Assembly: GCF_040054535.1 (NCBI RefSeq)
Contig: NC_090777.1
Location: 14,161,501-14,225,500, forward strand
From: Antennarius striatus
Taxonomy: Eukaryota; Chordata; Actinopteri; Lophiiformes; Antennariidae
Reading direction: 5' to 3'
Length of the DNA: 64,000 nucleotides
Part shown: positions 1 to 13,240 of the stretch, piece after piece
Layout: each line of letters begins with the position of its first letter
How positions within the stretch are numbered: the first letter of the stretch is position 1
Notes under the pieces: model-generated
The model's database searches: none
Told to the model about the DNA's origin: nothing
What the model saw: the letters and a program-made list of their open reading frames with translations, nothing else
Program-made: the position numbers and the translations under genes

Positions 1-355
1 TGTCTTAAGCCGATGAAGAATGTTTGGATTAAAGACACATATACTAACCTTAAAAATAACTTTAAAAAAAGAGCAGTCAAGTGTTGCAAAAGGCATCTTG
101 GGAACTGGTTATATTTATGTGTGACCACAGCTTTAGCCTGAATTATGAGCATTAACACATTAACAGGACCTCATTTTAAGACATTACTTGCTTATCATAG
201 GTTATAGACTGCGTGCAGTAAAATGCTTGTGTAAAATCGTCATTTAACAGTATAAATCTATATGAATGGCATTTTTAAAGAGTTTATTATGACATGATGA
301 TTATAAGCTCAACAGTTGATGATGTTATACTGTAGTTGTCCACACACACACCTAA

Positions 356-2442
<2,087 letters not shown>

Positions 2443-3254
2443 CCCATGCTGCTGATAACTGCTGATGTTTGCACTCACCCATGTGCAACATAAAGTCATT
2501 TTATTTTATATCGGTGAGACTCAGATTTTACAACATGCAATAATACAGTATTGCATCCCTTTACTTCGGGGAGCACAGAAAAAAATGTGTTACTAAGCAC
2601 TTTTGTGATTAAAACTACATCCGGCAGCAATTTGGCTAGGAATAATATTGCCTGTTGACCAACATTATTCTGTGTGGTTGATGTGCAGGTTTAGGAAACC
2701 AATAATGTAATGAATCTGCTTGCTTCTAGAAAGTGTGATCAATATGACAAATTTTGTTTAAAAAGATCTCTTTTTTTGTATTACTAACTGAGGATTCGGT
2801 ATGTATTGTTAAAAAAAAAATGGCGAAAATTGACCCGAACTCTTTCATTGTCACTTGCCTGATACTTTTTATTTGTCCCTTTAAGGTCAGTGTTGTTACT
2901 TGCCTTTCAGCAGTAGCGAACAATGATTCATCATTAAAGATACTCCCCACAGCATTCTTGGTGTTCTAAATTATTCTGACCTGTTTTGTCGGAAAGTCAA
3001 AGGTGTTTGATAATGGTTGAACTTAAACAGAAAAATGAGACAGTCTCAAATTAAAAGTTATAGTACTTTGTTATAACTTTGTTACGAGATAAGGTACTTT
3101 GTTACAACAAACAGTAAAATGTCTGGAACGAGTGTGTGGTTATTTGTGACACTTCTCTAGCCATTGGACAGAATGACCAATTGACACATCTATTCCATGC
3201 AATGCGTGTTTATTGTAATATTACTGCTTTTTCGGTATACAGTACTGCCTTAGA
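2443..3254. other. LRRC47 3' UTR and convergent intergenic space
   Basis: Follows the LRRC47 stop. An ATTAAA at 2608-2613 is a plausible LRRC47 poly(A) signal. The rest separates LRRC47 from the converging lectin gene and shows no coding content. Confidence 0.5.
3209..3214 (-). terminator. Poly(A) signal AATAAA of the rhamnose-binding lectin gene
   Basis: TTTATT on the plus strand reads AATAAA on the minus strand, about 40 bases past the lectin stop codon. A very short 3' UTR is implied. Confidence 0.55.
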
Positions 3255-6200
3255 CTAATGTAGAATGACATTCGGGTCTGCAATAGAACAAAAAATGTGT
3301 GAATCAGACAAGAAATAAAGGCACATGTTTGTGCAAATGGAATTACTTGTATGATGTTCTCCACAATAGTTCCTATTGGCATGAACAACCTCTGAGATAC
3401 TTACATTCACAAACATAAGCCACTTCCAGGTACTTGTAAGTGCCACGGCACGGGTCTCCAAACACTGAATTCTTCACTTGAATAGTACAGCTGTTTCTCC
3501 CATTACAGCTGAGGATACAGAACTGCATGAGTAAACTCAGGACTGAATACAATCCTATGAAGTAATAGTAAATTATGATTGTATAGTATTCATTCAAAGG
3601 GTTATTCACAGATGTCAGTCTTTCCAAAATCGCCATTATTTAGCTAATTTGTGGAATTTTATCTTAATTTTAACTTGTTAATCTTCCAAGACACCCATCT
3701 ACCTTTGTCAGCTTGGGTACCTTATTAATTCCCTCATATATACTGTATTTCATTAAGAGTGTTTCAATACCTTTCAGCAACTTTGTTGGTGGGGTTCAAG
3801 CAGGAGGTATTCTCAACCTGAGAGGGAGGACGTTTGTAAGAGCATGTAGTACTGTCACGACGGCCATATTCAGCTCCATAGACAAATATGATCTGACCCT
3901 CATCTGATGGAAAGGAGCATAAACTTGAAGTGGCACCCAGGTAGGGTACAAAAGTACACAGGTAACCAAAAGGAGCAAATAATATATTTTCTTACCACAA
4001 TACAAATGTGCCAAAGAACGCTCACATGCAACGTGGTGAACTGTCAAAGCAAAATTATTTTTTTTAAATTAACAATACTGTACCATTAACAATGTCATTT
4101 GAACATTGGAATTCTTTTTTGTTCCCTGGGTAGTTTTTAGCCTCACCTGCTGGAAAGCAGGTGTAATTGGTTTCCAGGTATTTGTAGATGCCAAAGCAGG
4201 GATCAGAGGTTTGGACGACATCTATGTTAAATTCACAGACTTTCTTACCATCACACCTATAAAAAAAAATTAAAAGCATGTCATGAATTCAAGTAGAATG
4301 TAACCTAAACAAAAATAGTGTTAAAGGATTGCTGAAGAATAATGAACTGTTGAGATTTTACCGTGCATTGGAAATATACATGCAATATTTGGTGCAAAAC
4401 AGACAAGGGGAAGTCAGTGGCTCAGTGGTAGAGCGGGCCGTAGAACGGGTCATCCAATGTTCCCAAGATTGGCGGTTTGATTCCCACTCCCGCCCCCAAA
4501 AAACAAAAACCCGGAGTGTGAGCTGACAGTGGGAGTGTCAGCTCACCTCCGGAGCACTGCCAAGGTGCCCTTTAGTAAGGCGCCGCCCCCCCTTAACAGG
4601 TTGCTCATTTGGACGCTGCAAGAAGGGGCTGTCCGCCACACCTCCCCCTGCATGCCAACTGGCCCCCTTGTGTGTGTGCGTGTGCTACAGGGGCCTTTCT
4701 GTGCAGTTCACAAAATGTCTTTATTTTTGATCTACTTGTAGACAATGAGTGAGGAGTGTAGCTATGTTAGATGAGTCTGGATGTGACCAGGGGATGAGGA
4801 CATGCGATATAGTGTATGTACATCTTCCACATTATTTGTTCTGGAATAAACCTAGTCATTCTTTGCAAGATAAATCCTAATTTTGGGACTTCTTAGTAGG
4901 TTCTCAGATATCCAGCTCATGGTTATCGAAAGCTGTTTACATCAATCCGCTGGACTTTGAGAAAGTTTCTAGAAGACGTTTCACCTCTCAACCAAGAGGC
5001 TTTGTCAGTTTTGGAGGTGGCTGGTCTTGTCCCAGTTTATTAACCCTGTGGGGTGTGTTCAGTACTATTCACATTTCAACGATTGAAGTTGAAAACCATC
5101 TAGCTCCTCAACCATGGTTGATGGGGGTGCCAGGGGGTATCAAGGGGGACGTTGAAATGCAAACTTCACCAAGCCTTTGTATTCTAATGAGGGTCATTAG
5201 CATGAGACACATCACCTGGGTTAATCAGCAAAAGGTGATGTCACAGCCAACTCCCCATGAATTGATTTAAACGGCTTTGGATAATTTTGAGACAGTTGGT
5301 TTTATTTTTTTCAGTTTCTTTAACTTTGCAAGATAGACAAATTTTTCCTCAGGGATTAACACATGGAAATTTATGAAAAAATCTGGCATTATTAGAGAGC
5401 TTGTATCTGTGAGTCTATGCAATTGGGTGCAGGTCCAGATACAAAATCTGGGTACACCTGATTTAAATAAATTTCTTCTCTCTCATCCCTTCCTCTTCTG
5501 TTTATATCCCTCCCTTCACTGCTTCTTATTCCTCCAACTACACTACAGCTCTGAACTTCTATAGGTAGTTGAGGACTGTAAGGTGTTTGGGGTTTTCCCC
5601 CATGAGTTTATTAATTGTACCATAGCTTGATTGTGCATCTCTCTTGTAAAGTCTCTTTGGATAAAGGCACCTGGTAAAAGACTAAATGCAAATGTAATTG
5701 TTTCCTTAGAGGAGCATTATTCCCTGTGAATTATGGTTATGGGGCTGAGGGTAACTTTCGGAAAGGCTTGATTGAATACAAGGCAAATATTGGAATTTGA
5801 CAGAGGTACACATCACATTCTTTTTATTTTTTTTATCGTTTTTATATTGTGTACCTTCCCTTGATGGTGTCCATAGTATCTTTTTGAGCACAGTCTGTGT
5901 TGGCAAGCTGCTGTTCAGGTCTTCCCTCACTGCAGATCATTCTGTTTGCGCGTCCATAGAGTGCATTCTGCACATTGATCACGCCAATATCTGTGACATA
6001 ATGGAGACATTATGAAACTGGAGACATGTCCTTCTGAAAAAATCTCTTTATTTCATTAGCTTGCATATGAAATTGTTTTATCTTCATTATATTGGTTAAG
6101 ACCAAACAATATAGGCTAATACTGTATAAAAAAAAGCTTATTTTTAAATTTCAGTCCATAACCTCTCTTCTCTAAAATAAAATGTTTTCTTGTATTGAAC

Positions 6201-8124
6201 AAAAAAGCTCAATTGAAGTTAAAGCATATACTGTACAGTATCAAATTATGCAGTATGTGACTGCAGAAGGATGAGGAGATGACTGCTTTTTCTGCTTGCT
6301 AAGGTCCAAAATGACTAAGTATGGCTTGCAGATTTTTTGTCGTTGGCCAGGTCGTAAAATCCGTACAACAGTATCAATATGTAAATCCGATAATGCCGTA
6401 ATATCTTATCAACTGTCAAATGTAAATGTGTCAATCATTGTGAACATCATGGAAATGAGAGTTCCGTCATACCACACTTGAGGTGATGAACATTGAAGCG
6501 GTCACCACAGGTCACGGCTCTCTCTGTTGAAACAACTAAAATAAGACATGCAGCAGTTAGGTGAAGTGTATCCAAGTCTCAAACTGAATGTAGAAACTGT
6601 CTCATACCACATTCACTCAGAATTTTACCTGTTGTTATGACTGAACATGTTGCTGCCAGCACTGGAAGAGAAACATCATTCTCACACTTAGCCAATTATA
6701 AGAAAATGGTACAATACATTAAATCAAAAATTATCATACATTCTGATCTATCTCAGTAAAGAGCACATTTTAAAAAATATTTTAAATTAAATTGCCCCAA
6801 GTTGAGATGTACTTAGTAAAGAAGATTTAGTACATTACTCTTTATCAAAGTCTTACTCAAGTACAATAATTTGCTTGTCATTGATTTCGTTATAGGGCGG
6901 CACGGTGGTGCCGCAAGGCAATGGTTCCCAGTTCGAATCCCACTCTGTGCAGAGTTTGCATGTTCACCCCGTGTTTGCATGGGTTCAGTCCTGGTTCTCG
7001 GGCTTGCACCCAGCTCCAAAAACATGCACTTCAGTTAATTGGCTGGTCTCAAATTGTTCAGAGGTGTGAGTGTGTTCGTGTGTGTCTGTCCTTCATGTGG
7101 CTCAGCAGTGCAGAGGCGTCGCAACCAGAGTGTACCCTGCCTCACGCCCCAAGTCTGCTGGGATAGGCTCAAACAACCCCGCAACCTGTGACAACGGAAG
7201 AAGCGGGTATACCCGAGTTGCCATAACAATTCAAAATGTGCTGTAGTTTTCTTACACTAACTGACAACTGAGTCAGCTGTATTTATGATAATCATTAAAG
7301 CAATCACAGCAAATTATACATGAATTGGATGAGAAAGACCTAATTTTAAAGGGATATTACATTATGTCACAGCAATGTTTGAGAAGCTAGAAGATGCATT
7401 CAAACATTTAAGCTTTCTCATCTTCAAGATGCAAACAACAAGAAAACCAAAAAAACAACAAAAAAGAAAAAAAACAGCAGCACAATCTGGAATAATTTTC
7501 TCCCAATTATTATGTAATTTAATATGGATGAAAAATGTCCATCAATTCTGTGAATTACAGGATAAAACTACACAGGATGAATCTGCTTCACATCTGATTT
7601 ATATTTGTAAATATTTAAAACTAAGATTAAAATTAAGGGGAGTTTGGGCTGTGAAAGTATGCATCCATCTGCCATTTTCTTCTAGACAAGATGACCATAA
7701 TCATCTTGCTTCAGCTACTTTGAGGGTCAGTGCTGTGCTGGAGCCTGTCCCAGCTGGCAATGGGTGAGAGACGTGGTAAGCTCCAGACTCTTCGACAGCA
7801 CGTCAAACGCAAGAAAAACAACTATTTACGGACACATTCACACTTAAAGTCAATTTGGACAGATGCATCTATCTAAACTGTATGCTTTTGGTGGTGGGAG
7901 TAAGCTGGAGAACCCAGAGAGAACCTACTCAAACAAGAATATAAGAACACCACACATAATCTTACTGTGAGGCGGCAGCGATAGTCATCTTGTGTACAAG
8001 AAAATGAATGGATGGAAAAGAAAATGATCTGTCCTGAACTTAAAACACACATATGAACCAACATAATCACTGCCGTAGTTTAGTTATACTCACAGACTGT
8101 GGCGCTGAGTCTGAAGACAAGCAT
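3255..8124 (-). CDS. L-rhamnose-binding lectin, two SUEL/Gal_lectin domains, complete
   Basis: Secreted lectin of the SUEL type; this family in fish eggs, mucus and blood binds L-rhamnose/D-galactose on microbes. Nine coding exons, transcription order: 8124-8094, 6661-6629, 6535-6473, 5990-5855, 4256-4147, 4040-3996, 3903-3771, 3508-3405, 3277-3255. All have AG/GT borders and phases close exactly to 678 nt (225 aa). Residues 1-24 form a signal peptide (MLVFRLSATVLLAATCSVIT). Domain 1 (about 31-122) has TCGDRFNVHHLKC, ALYGR and DPCFGIYKYL. Domain 2 (about 130-218) has ACERSLAHLYC, AEYGRRDS and DPCRGTYKYL. The YGR, DPC and KYL sugar-site motifs are therefore present in both domains. Each domain is coded by three exons with the same phase pattern, which fits tandem domain duplication. 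The tail after domain 2 is only a few residues. The start is the only ATG giving a signal peptide; an upstream non-coding exon is possible. Confidence 0.9.
4404..4835 (+). repeat. tRNA-derived SINE in lectin intron
   Basis: A pol III box A-like TGGCTCAGTGG (4418-4428) and box B-like GGTTTGATTCC (4474-4484) are spaced as in a tRNA. They are followed by a body with a CCAAGGTGCCCTTTAGTAAGG stretch common in teleost SINEs. The acceptor stem does not fold as a tRNA gene. It lies in an intron of the lectin gene on the opposite strand. Confidence 0.6.
4900..5275. repeat. Interspersed repeat, class uncertain
   Basis: Contains the phrase GAGAAAGTTTCTAGAAGACG followed by TTTCACCTCTCAACCAAGAG, which recurs around many fish retroelements. 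No terminal repeats or protein seen. Called repeat from familiarity only. Confidence 0.35.
5560..5700 (+). repeat. LINE/SINE 3' tail
   Basis: Ends in GGATAAAGGCACCTGGTAAA then GACTAAATGCAAATGTAA, the 3' end typical of teleost L2-mobilised repeats. Lies in the intron next to lectin exon 5855-5990. Confidence 0.5.
6893..7235 (+). repeat. DANA/Mermaid-like tRNA SINE
   Basis: Starts with GGCGGCACGGTGGTGC and box B-like GTTCGAATCCC (6931-6941), then TTTGCATGTTCACCCCGTGT and a C-rich 3' body ending near AAGAAGCGGGTA. The same consensus recurs at least eight times in this window. It lies in the first introns of the lectin gene. Confidence 0.7.
7655..8010 (-). repeat. Diverged DANA-like SINE
   Basis: Minus-strand copy: GGAGCCTGTCCCAGCTGGCA, ATGCTTTTGGTGGTGGGAG, GGAGAACCCAGAGAGAACC and GAGGCGGCAGCG follow the consensus order reversed. 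Heavily mutated. Lies in lectin intron 1. Confidence 0.6.
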
Positions 8125-8630
8125 GATTTTTAGAATATCCAGTCTGTCTGAACTAAAAAGTGGGACTGATGGAGGCATGAACAGACACCTGAATTTATTG
8201 TAGCTGCATCAGAGGTAAGCAATATGTCATTTTACAAATGACACACAGCCATCTCAATAGCACATGAAGTCACAAGAGCAGCCATTATCTCTCAATTGGA
8301 ATGTGTCACAACAATGAGAGTGCACACCACCACATTGTAAGCTACAGGGAAGAACAGGAGGAAGAAGGTTTCTTAAAATTCCAGGTCACGTTACAGAATT
8401 TCCGTGATGGGAGACAAACATTGTTCTTAAACAAAAAGGGACTGAAGGCTGATGAAAGACAGCACTGCCAAGGTTAGAGAAGGGTCATTATTTGTCATCA
8501 TTCATTCATCATTCTATTGAGGATTGTTAACCGGTAGGACAACAGACTACCTCAATCTTGTTTTTGACATTTCCTTCTTTGATGGAGTGCTTCCTGTTTG
8601 TTTTTTTAGCTTATTTCCTGAGAATATTTA
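8125..8630. other. Upstream region of the rhamnose-binding lectin gene
   Basis: Should hold the lectin promoter and 5' UTR on the minus strand. No TATA box or other element could be placed with confidence; no coding content. Confidence 0.35.
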
Positions 8631-8631
8631 A

Positions 8632-8716
8632 CAATAATAATAATAATAATAATAATAATTATAATAATTATAATAATTATAATAATTATAATAATTATAA
8701 TAATAATAATAATAAT
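8632..8716. repeat. AAT/AATT microsatellite
   Basis: AATAATAAT array with interspersed AATTAT units. The tyrosine-rich reading frame across it is a translation artefact. Confidence 0.9.
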
Positions 8717-9600
8717 ATAAACTGAAAACACAAATGATGTAAATTCTAAACAAATTGGTGCCAATTGGTTTATAGTGTCCCCACTCGTGCATGGCTATGC
8801 TTCTATTCAGTATTTTAAAAAGTATCTTTAAACTCATTATTATTGCTTTGTTTGTAGAAATACAGAAATCAGTCAGTCAATGAATCAAACAATCATTAAG
8901 TATAACAAAGACAGCCAAAATCAAATAAATAAGTGTGGGTTAAAATTGGAATTAATGTATATACTGTAATAAAAAAGTAACAATCTTAGTGCGTCCTGAG
9001 TTCATATAGATCTGTGGGATTTTCAGTGTGAAGTTTGAATGTTGCTTGTCAGTATCTATAGTATTGTGTGAATGCTGTGAGGCATCTACTGTAGTTTTAA
9101 TTTTCTTTATTCTTTCATGTGTTCTTTGGCTTCAGCTGAAGGATTAGTTAGTACCCAAAAACATATGGAAGAAAATTAAGCAAAAAAAATAGAAATACAC
9201 TGTTAGAAAAAGCTGTTAGCTGAAAGTCTCAGATACAGTAATACACACAGCGTTACTAAGTAACAACTAGCATAATAGAAACGTATTAAGTAATTATGGT
9301 ATTAGTGGTAAACTTAGTACAACTTGAAAAAAGACTGCAAATATTTCAATCAATACTACACAGATGAGATTAATTTTTAAATGTCCGTAACAGAAGTTTT
9401 GAAGAAGCACATGTCATAGAATTGTGCCAACAAGTGGAAAAGAATTGCCAGCAAATTAAGATAAAAAGATTGGAAGTAGACAAACAAACCAACACAATAT
9501 GATACAGTATAAATATAGATACAGCAATCATAGCATGTAATAAATTCATTGACCCTGTATTTTAAACAGCACTTTTTTAATGTTATTTAAATTCCAAATC
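8717..9600. other. AT-rich intergenic DNA, nothing recognised
   Basis: No reading frame, terminal repeat or known repeat consensus noticed. Confidence 0.4.
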
Positions 9601-9607
9601 TACATTC

Positions 9608-9611
9608 TCAG

Positions 9612-9687
<76 letters not shown>
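9608..9687. repeat. (AATC)n microsatellite
   Basis: About eighteen near-perfect TCAA units. It adjoins a repeat-like block (9690-10010) with a style of sequence seen at LINE 3' ends. Confidence 0.9.
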
Positions 9688-9688
<1 letters not shown>

Positions 9689-9689
9689 T

Positions 9690-10540
9690 TTTATAGCTCA
9701 CAACTATAAATGACAATTTGCCTCTGACGTCTTTGCAATCTGTACAGAGTAACACCCTCCTACTCTTAGAACCTCAATCCAGGTAATGAAAAAGTTCATA
9801 AAAACCTCACACAGGGAAAAAAAAAGAAAACTCTGGGAGAACCACAGCTGAGGAACATCTCTCTCTAGAACAGGTAAATGTGGAGAAAATGATACAAGAC
9901 AGCACAACAGACATCAGTTATTAACGATGATCAAAGTCCATGGTGGCTGAAATGAGTGGGAGCAGTCCATGAAACTTATGGTGGTCCAGGCCAGTGCTCC
10001 TAGCCACTTGTTCCGCTATGTATCTGTTCATAGATCATGACCTGCTGTCTGGAGAACATATGGTCTCGTGTCTGCCAGATAGCAGGTCAATAGCAGAGCC
10101 ATCACATCCTTGACACCAGGATGAAACTATAAGGAAACTATAAGGTAAAAAAATGTCAAGAATAAAATTCCCCAAAACATGAGGTTATTGACATGGAAAA
10201 TGAGTCATGCAAAGTAAAAGAGTAAAAGTAGAGTGCAAGATATGCAGAGGCTCAGTATGTCATGGGAAATCCCAAAACAGTCTGGTTTACAGTGTGATGA
10301 TCTGCATCTGCTATGTTCCGTTTTATTTATTAGTTTTCTGTCACTGCCACATTCATTATTCACTGCACCTGGTTTGTTTCCCGATTGTTCCGTTAGGTCT
10401 TTAGCCAACCTGTGTTTAGTTCCTCCCCATTGCTCACACCTAGTCAATTACAGTAGTTGATCATCACTTCCACCTGAACCTGCTCTGTCTATTTAAGGTC
10501 CTTCATTTCAGTTCAGTGCTGTCGCAGCCTAGTTCAGTAT
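9690..10540. other. Intergenic, probable old interspersed repeats
   Basis: The first 300 bases resemble a multi-copy fish repeat (Ttataginbody-like phrases such as TTTTTATAGCTCACAACTAT and GAACCACAGCTGAGGAACAT). No protein homology recognised; short frames here are not convincing genes. Confidence 0.3.
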
Positions 10541-10850
10541 TTGTTTGAGCAGCGAACCAAAAAGACCCAAAGACCCACATCATTACAGCCATAAGCTGTT
10601 CTGCCTACTGCTATCTGGTCAATGTCCCAAACGGGCCGATTTTCCTACAGGTGTGGGGCTGCGACATCCAGGCCCAGACCTGTAGCCTCAGAGATAACTT
10701 CATCCCTCAGGCCATAAAACTAAATAGTTAATTGTAGAATGATTTGCACCTGGAATGCAGCTAAATTTGCCTGTTGTTTATGTATTAATTTTATTCATTT
10801 TAATTTTGATTCATTCTATTTTTGTGTATACAGTATTCTGTCTATACAAA
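10541..10850 (+). repeat. Possible LINE 3' fragment
   Basis: Translation near 10690-10735 reads roughly DNFIPQAIKLNS then stop, which resembles the C-terminal end of fish LINE polymerases (FIPRAIKLLN-type). Short and decayed. Confidence 0.4.
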
Positions 10851-10911
10851 TGTTGGACCTATATCTTCTTAAGTAGTTTTAATCATTTATCTATTACTCT
10901 GTTCTTAAGCA

Positions 10912-11250
10912 TTGCATGGGGGAGCCTATGACACGGGAGGCAGTGGCTTTGGCAGTTCAGATCCCACTCCCCATCATCTGTTATTGTGTCCTTGGGCAAG
11001 ACACTTCATCCTCTTGCCTCCAGTGAAGTAATTCGCTGGTGTGTGAATGTGTATGAATGTTCAGATGGTGGTCGAAGACGCCAATGACCAGATTGGCTGC
11101 CATGTTTCTATGAGACTGCCCCATGGCAGCTGTGGCTACACATGTAGTTTACCATCACCAAGTACGAATGAGACTGAATGAATAACCATTGGAACCATTG
11201 AGAGAGCTTTGAGTGCACAAAAAAGCACAATATAAATGTAATCCATTATA
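10912..11250 (+). repeat. Teleost SINE-like repeat
   Basis: Carries TTGGGCAAGACACTTCATCC, GGTGTGTGAATGTG, GGCAGCTGTGGCTACA and AAAGCACAATATAAATGTAA in the order of a very common percomorph short repeat. No intact pol III boxes were placed. Confidence 0.6.
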
Positions 11251-11810
11251 ACATTTGTAACTTGTTAGCTAAACTGACCAGTTTCACTAAAACACATAGC
11301 ATGACAACATTGACATGGTTCCATAATGTCATTATTTTCAACTCTAAATTCTTAGCCAGATTATGTAGAACAGAATACAGTGTTGATCATTCACAGCAGA
11401 ATGTAGAACGACACACCAGTATTAGTTCTCAACAAAACATTTTTTTTATCTGTATGGAAACGTGAGTCAGTGGACAGCTTCCATATTTTTTTTCAGAAAT
11501 GAAAATGTTAAAGTTCTATATTATTATTATTACTATTATTAAAGCAGGGTTCCAGTGTCACTGTCTCACAAACTGCAGACCTGCAACTGCAGAGATGGTG
11601 TGCAGCATTATTATATCACGTTTAGCTCTTAACTGAAAGAATTTAAATACATTTGATTTTATCTATTAGAATAATTTATATCTTGTTCAAATTTAAAAAG
11701 TGACCATTTTAATATGATTTGTTTTCACTGACTCAAACATCACCTACTGGAGTCTAGTTTTATCTTTACTTCACTTTTAACAAAATAACAAAAAACACCG
11801 TTTATTCAGA

Positions 11811-11812
<2 letters not shown>
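11251..11812. other. Intergenic, nothing recognised
   Basis: AT-rich DNA without convincing frames or repeats, except a short ATT run near 11520. Confidence 0.4.

Positions 11813-11890
<78 letters not shown>
11813..11890. repeat. (AT)n microsatellite
   Basis: Uninterrupted AT dinucleotide array of about 39 units. Confidence 0.95.
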
Positions 11891-11892
<2 letters not shown>

Positions 11893-11984
11893 CCGCACCT
11901 ACATATTTGAATAAGCTTACTTGAAAACCTCAGTCACAATTTTAAACTCCACCCACTACCTGTCAATCAAGCGCCCAACCAATC

Positions 11985-12500
11985 ACGGCGCAACTGCCAG
12001 AAGGAATCACATGAACAATATGCCGCAAGGCATCGTGCAGCGAGGCTTTTTGTTGCGGTTTCGCCTTTCGTCCACACGACAATGCAGACAGAAACGCCGG
12101 CCAAAGTGAAGTTTTTTGAAAATGCCGGGTATGCGTTGTTGTGTGGACGTTGTAACCGAAACTGTTTCTGTCCGGGGGGGTGTCTGCGTGACGAAAACCA
12201 CTGTGAGGTTAGTGTGTGTGACCCGTGTTTACATGTACACCCAGAATGGACGAAGTTAAAACCGCTATTTTCTGACGTATAACAGCTCCACGTAGAAGAC
12301 GATGAACATGCTTGACAGTTGGATATTTTGTTTGTGTGTTTCTTTCTTTATAAGTCATACAATTTATCCATTTATCCATTCATTCATTCATTCATTCATT
12401 CACGTTCCTCGCGGACACCAGTTCTGGGTCAGACCAGGATACGCCGCTGCTGGTGGGAGACCTCTGACGGATTCAGGGATACAGTACCCTATAAATGTAT
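11985..12500 (-). mobile_element. Truncated copy of the LRRC47-intron Harbinger-like family
   Basis: In reverse orientation it matches internal parts of the element at 530-1163: TCGTCCACACGACAATGCAG, TTTACATGTACA, CTATTTTCTGACGTATAACA, GATGAACATGCTTGACA and CACGTTCCTCG near the ATTC array (12373-12403). The GGTCCCGTCC terminus is missing, so boundaries are approximate. Confidence 0.6.
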
Positions 12501-12701
12501 GTCTATCAATGCCTGTTAATGTAAATTAAAGCGTGTTCTTGCAGTGCTACTAAAACTGAATATTGTTTCTTATACACAATGTCAACATGTATTTTATTTT
12601 TATTTTGCATTGCTTTATTGTGTAACAAAATTGAACCTGCCTTAACATTGCACTGTATTATCTCAAGGCCATTTTAGAAGGTCATACTGTTGAATTAGAA
12701 A

Positions 12702-12973
12702 CTAGCGGGAACTCGTGGAAATTCCACGATGAAACAATACTATCAGACTTCACACCAAACATATTAAAACAAATGTACTGGTATTATACACCAAGCACAC
12801 TCAACATACTGTCGTCAAAAATCAATGGAGATTTGCCAACACAAAGTCACCACGTTGATTTTTGACTATGTTGGGTGCACTTGATTTATGATACCAATAC
12901 ATTTGTTTTCATATGTTTGGTATGAAGTCTGATATTACTGTTCTATCTTGGAATTTCCATAGGTTCCCGCTAG
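12702..12973. mobile_element. Foldback MITE-like element with CTAGCGGGAAC ends
   Basis: Begins CTAGCGGGAACTCGTGGAAA and ends TTCCATAGGTTCCCGCTAG. Inner arms also pair: GTATTATACACCAAGCACAC with the reverse complement around 12870-12900, and CATATTAAAACAAATGTA with CATTTGTTTTCATATG. Nearly the whole 272 bp forms one hairpin with a centre near 12835. No target duplication could be fixed. Confidence 0.65.
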
Positions 12974-13240
12974 TACAGTATTAACTATTCAGAACACATG
13001 CCACATTTTTAACAATATATGTTTTTCAAAAATGAAAGTTGTTTAGAACTGTTCACAACATGTAAAATACAACAACAGATTAGATATGATTGTGTTGGTA
13101 AAAAAAATTAATGCCACAATTTGGCAATTTCATTCAGTTCTGATTAGATTTGATCTTAGCGAATTGCACTCATGACTTATGGCACTGCCATAGACTGACA
13201 ACCCCTGAAAGTGATGACGATGACGTTATGATGAAGGTTG

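Noticed and set aside
4411-4490. tRNA gene-like sequence with box A and box B
   Set aside because: The acceptor stem does not pair, the anticodon arm is disrupted, and a SINE body follows; treated as a tRNA-derived SINE.
8628-8837. Tyrosine-rich minus-strand reading frame
   Set aside because: Product of the AAT microsatellite.
9608-9687. Possible CRISPR-like or satellite array
   Set aside because: Simple 4-base AATC repeat without spacers.
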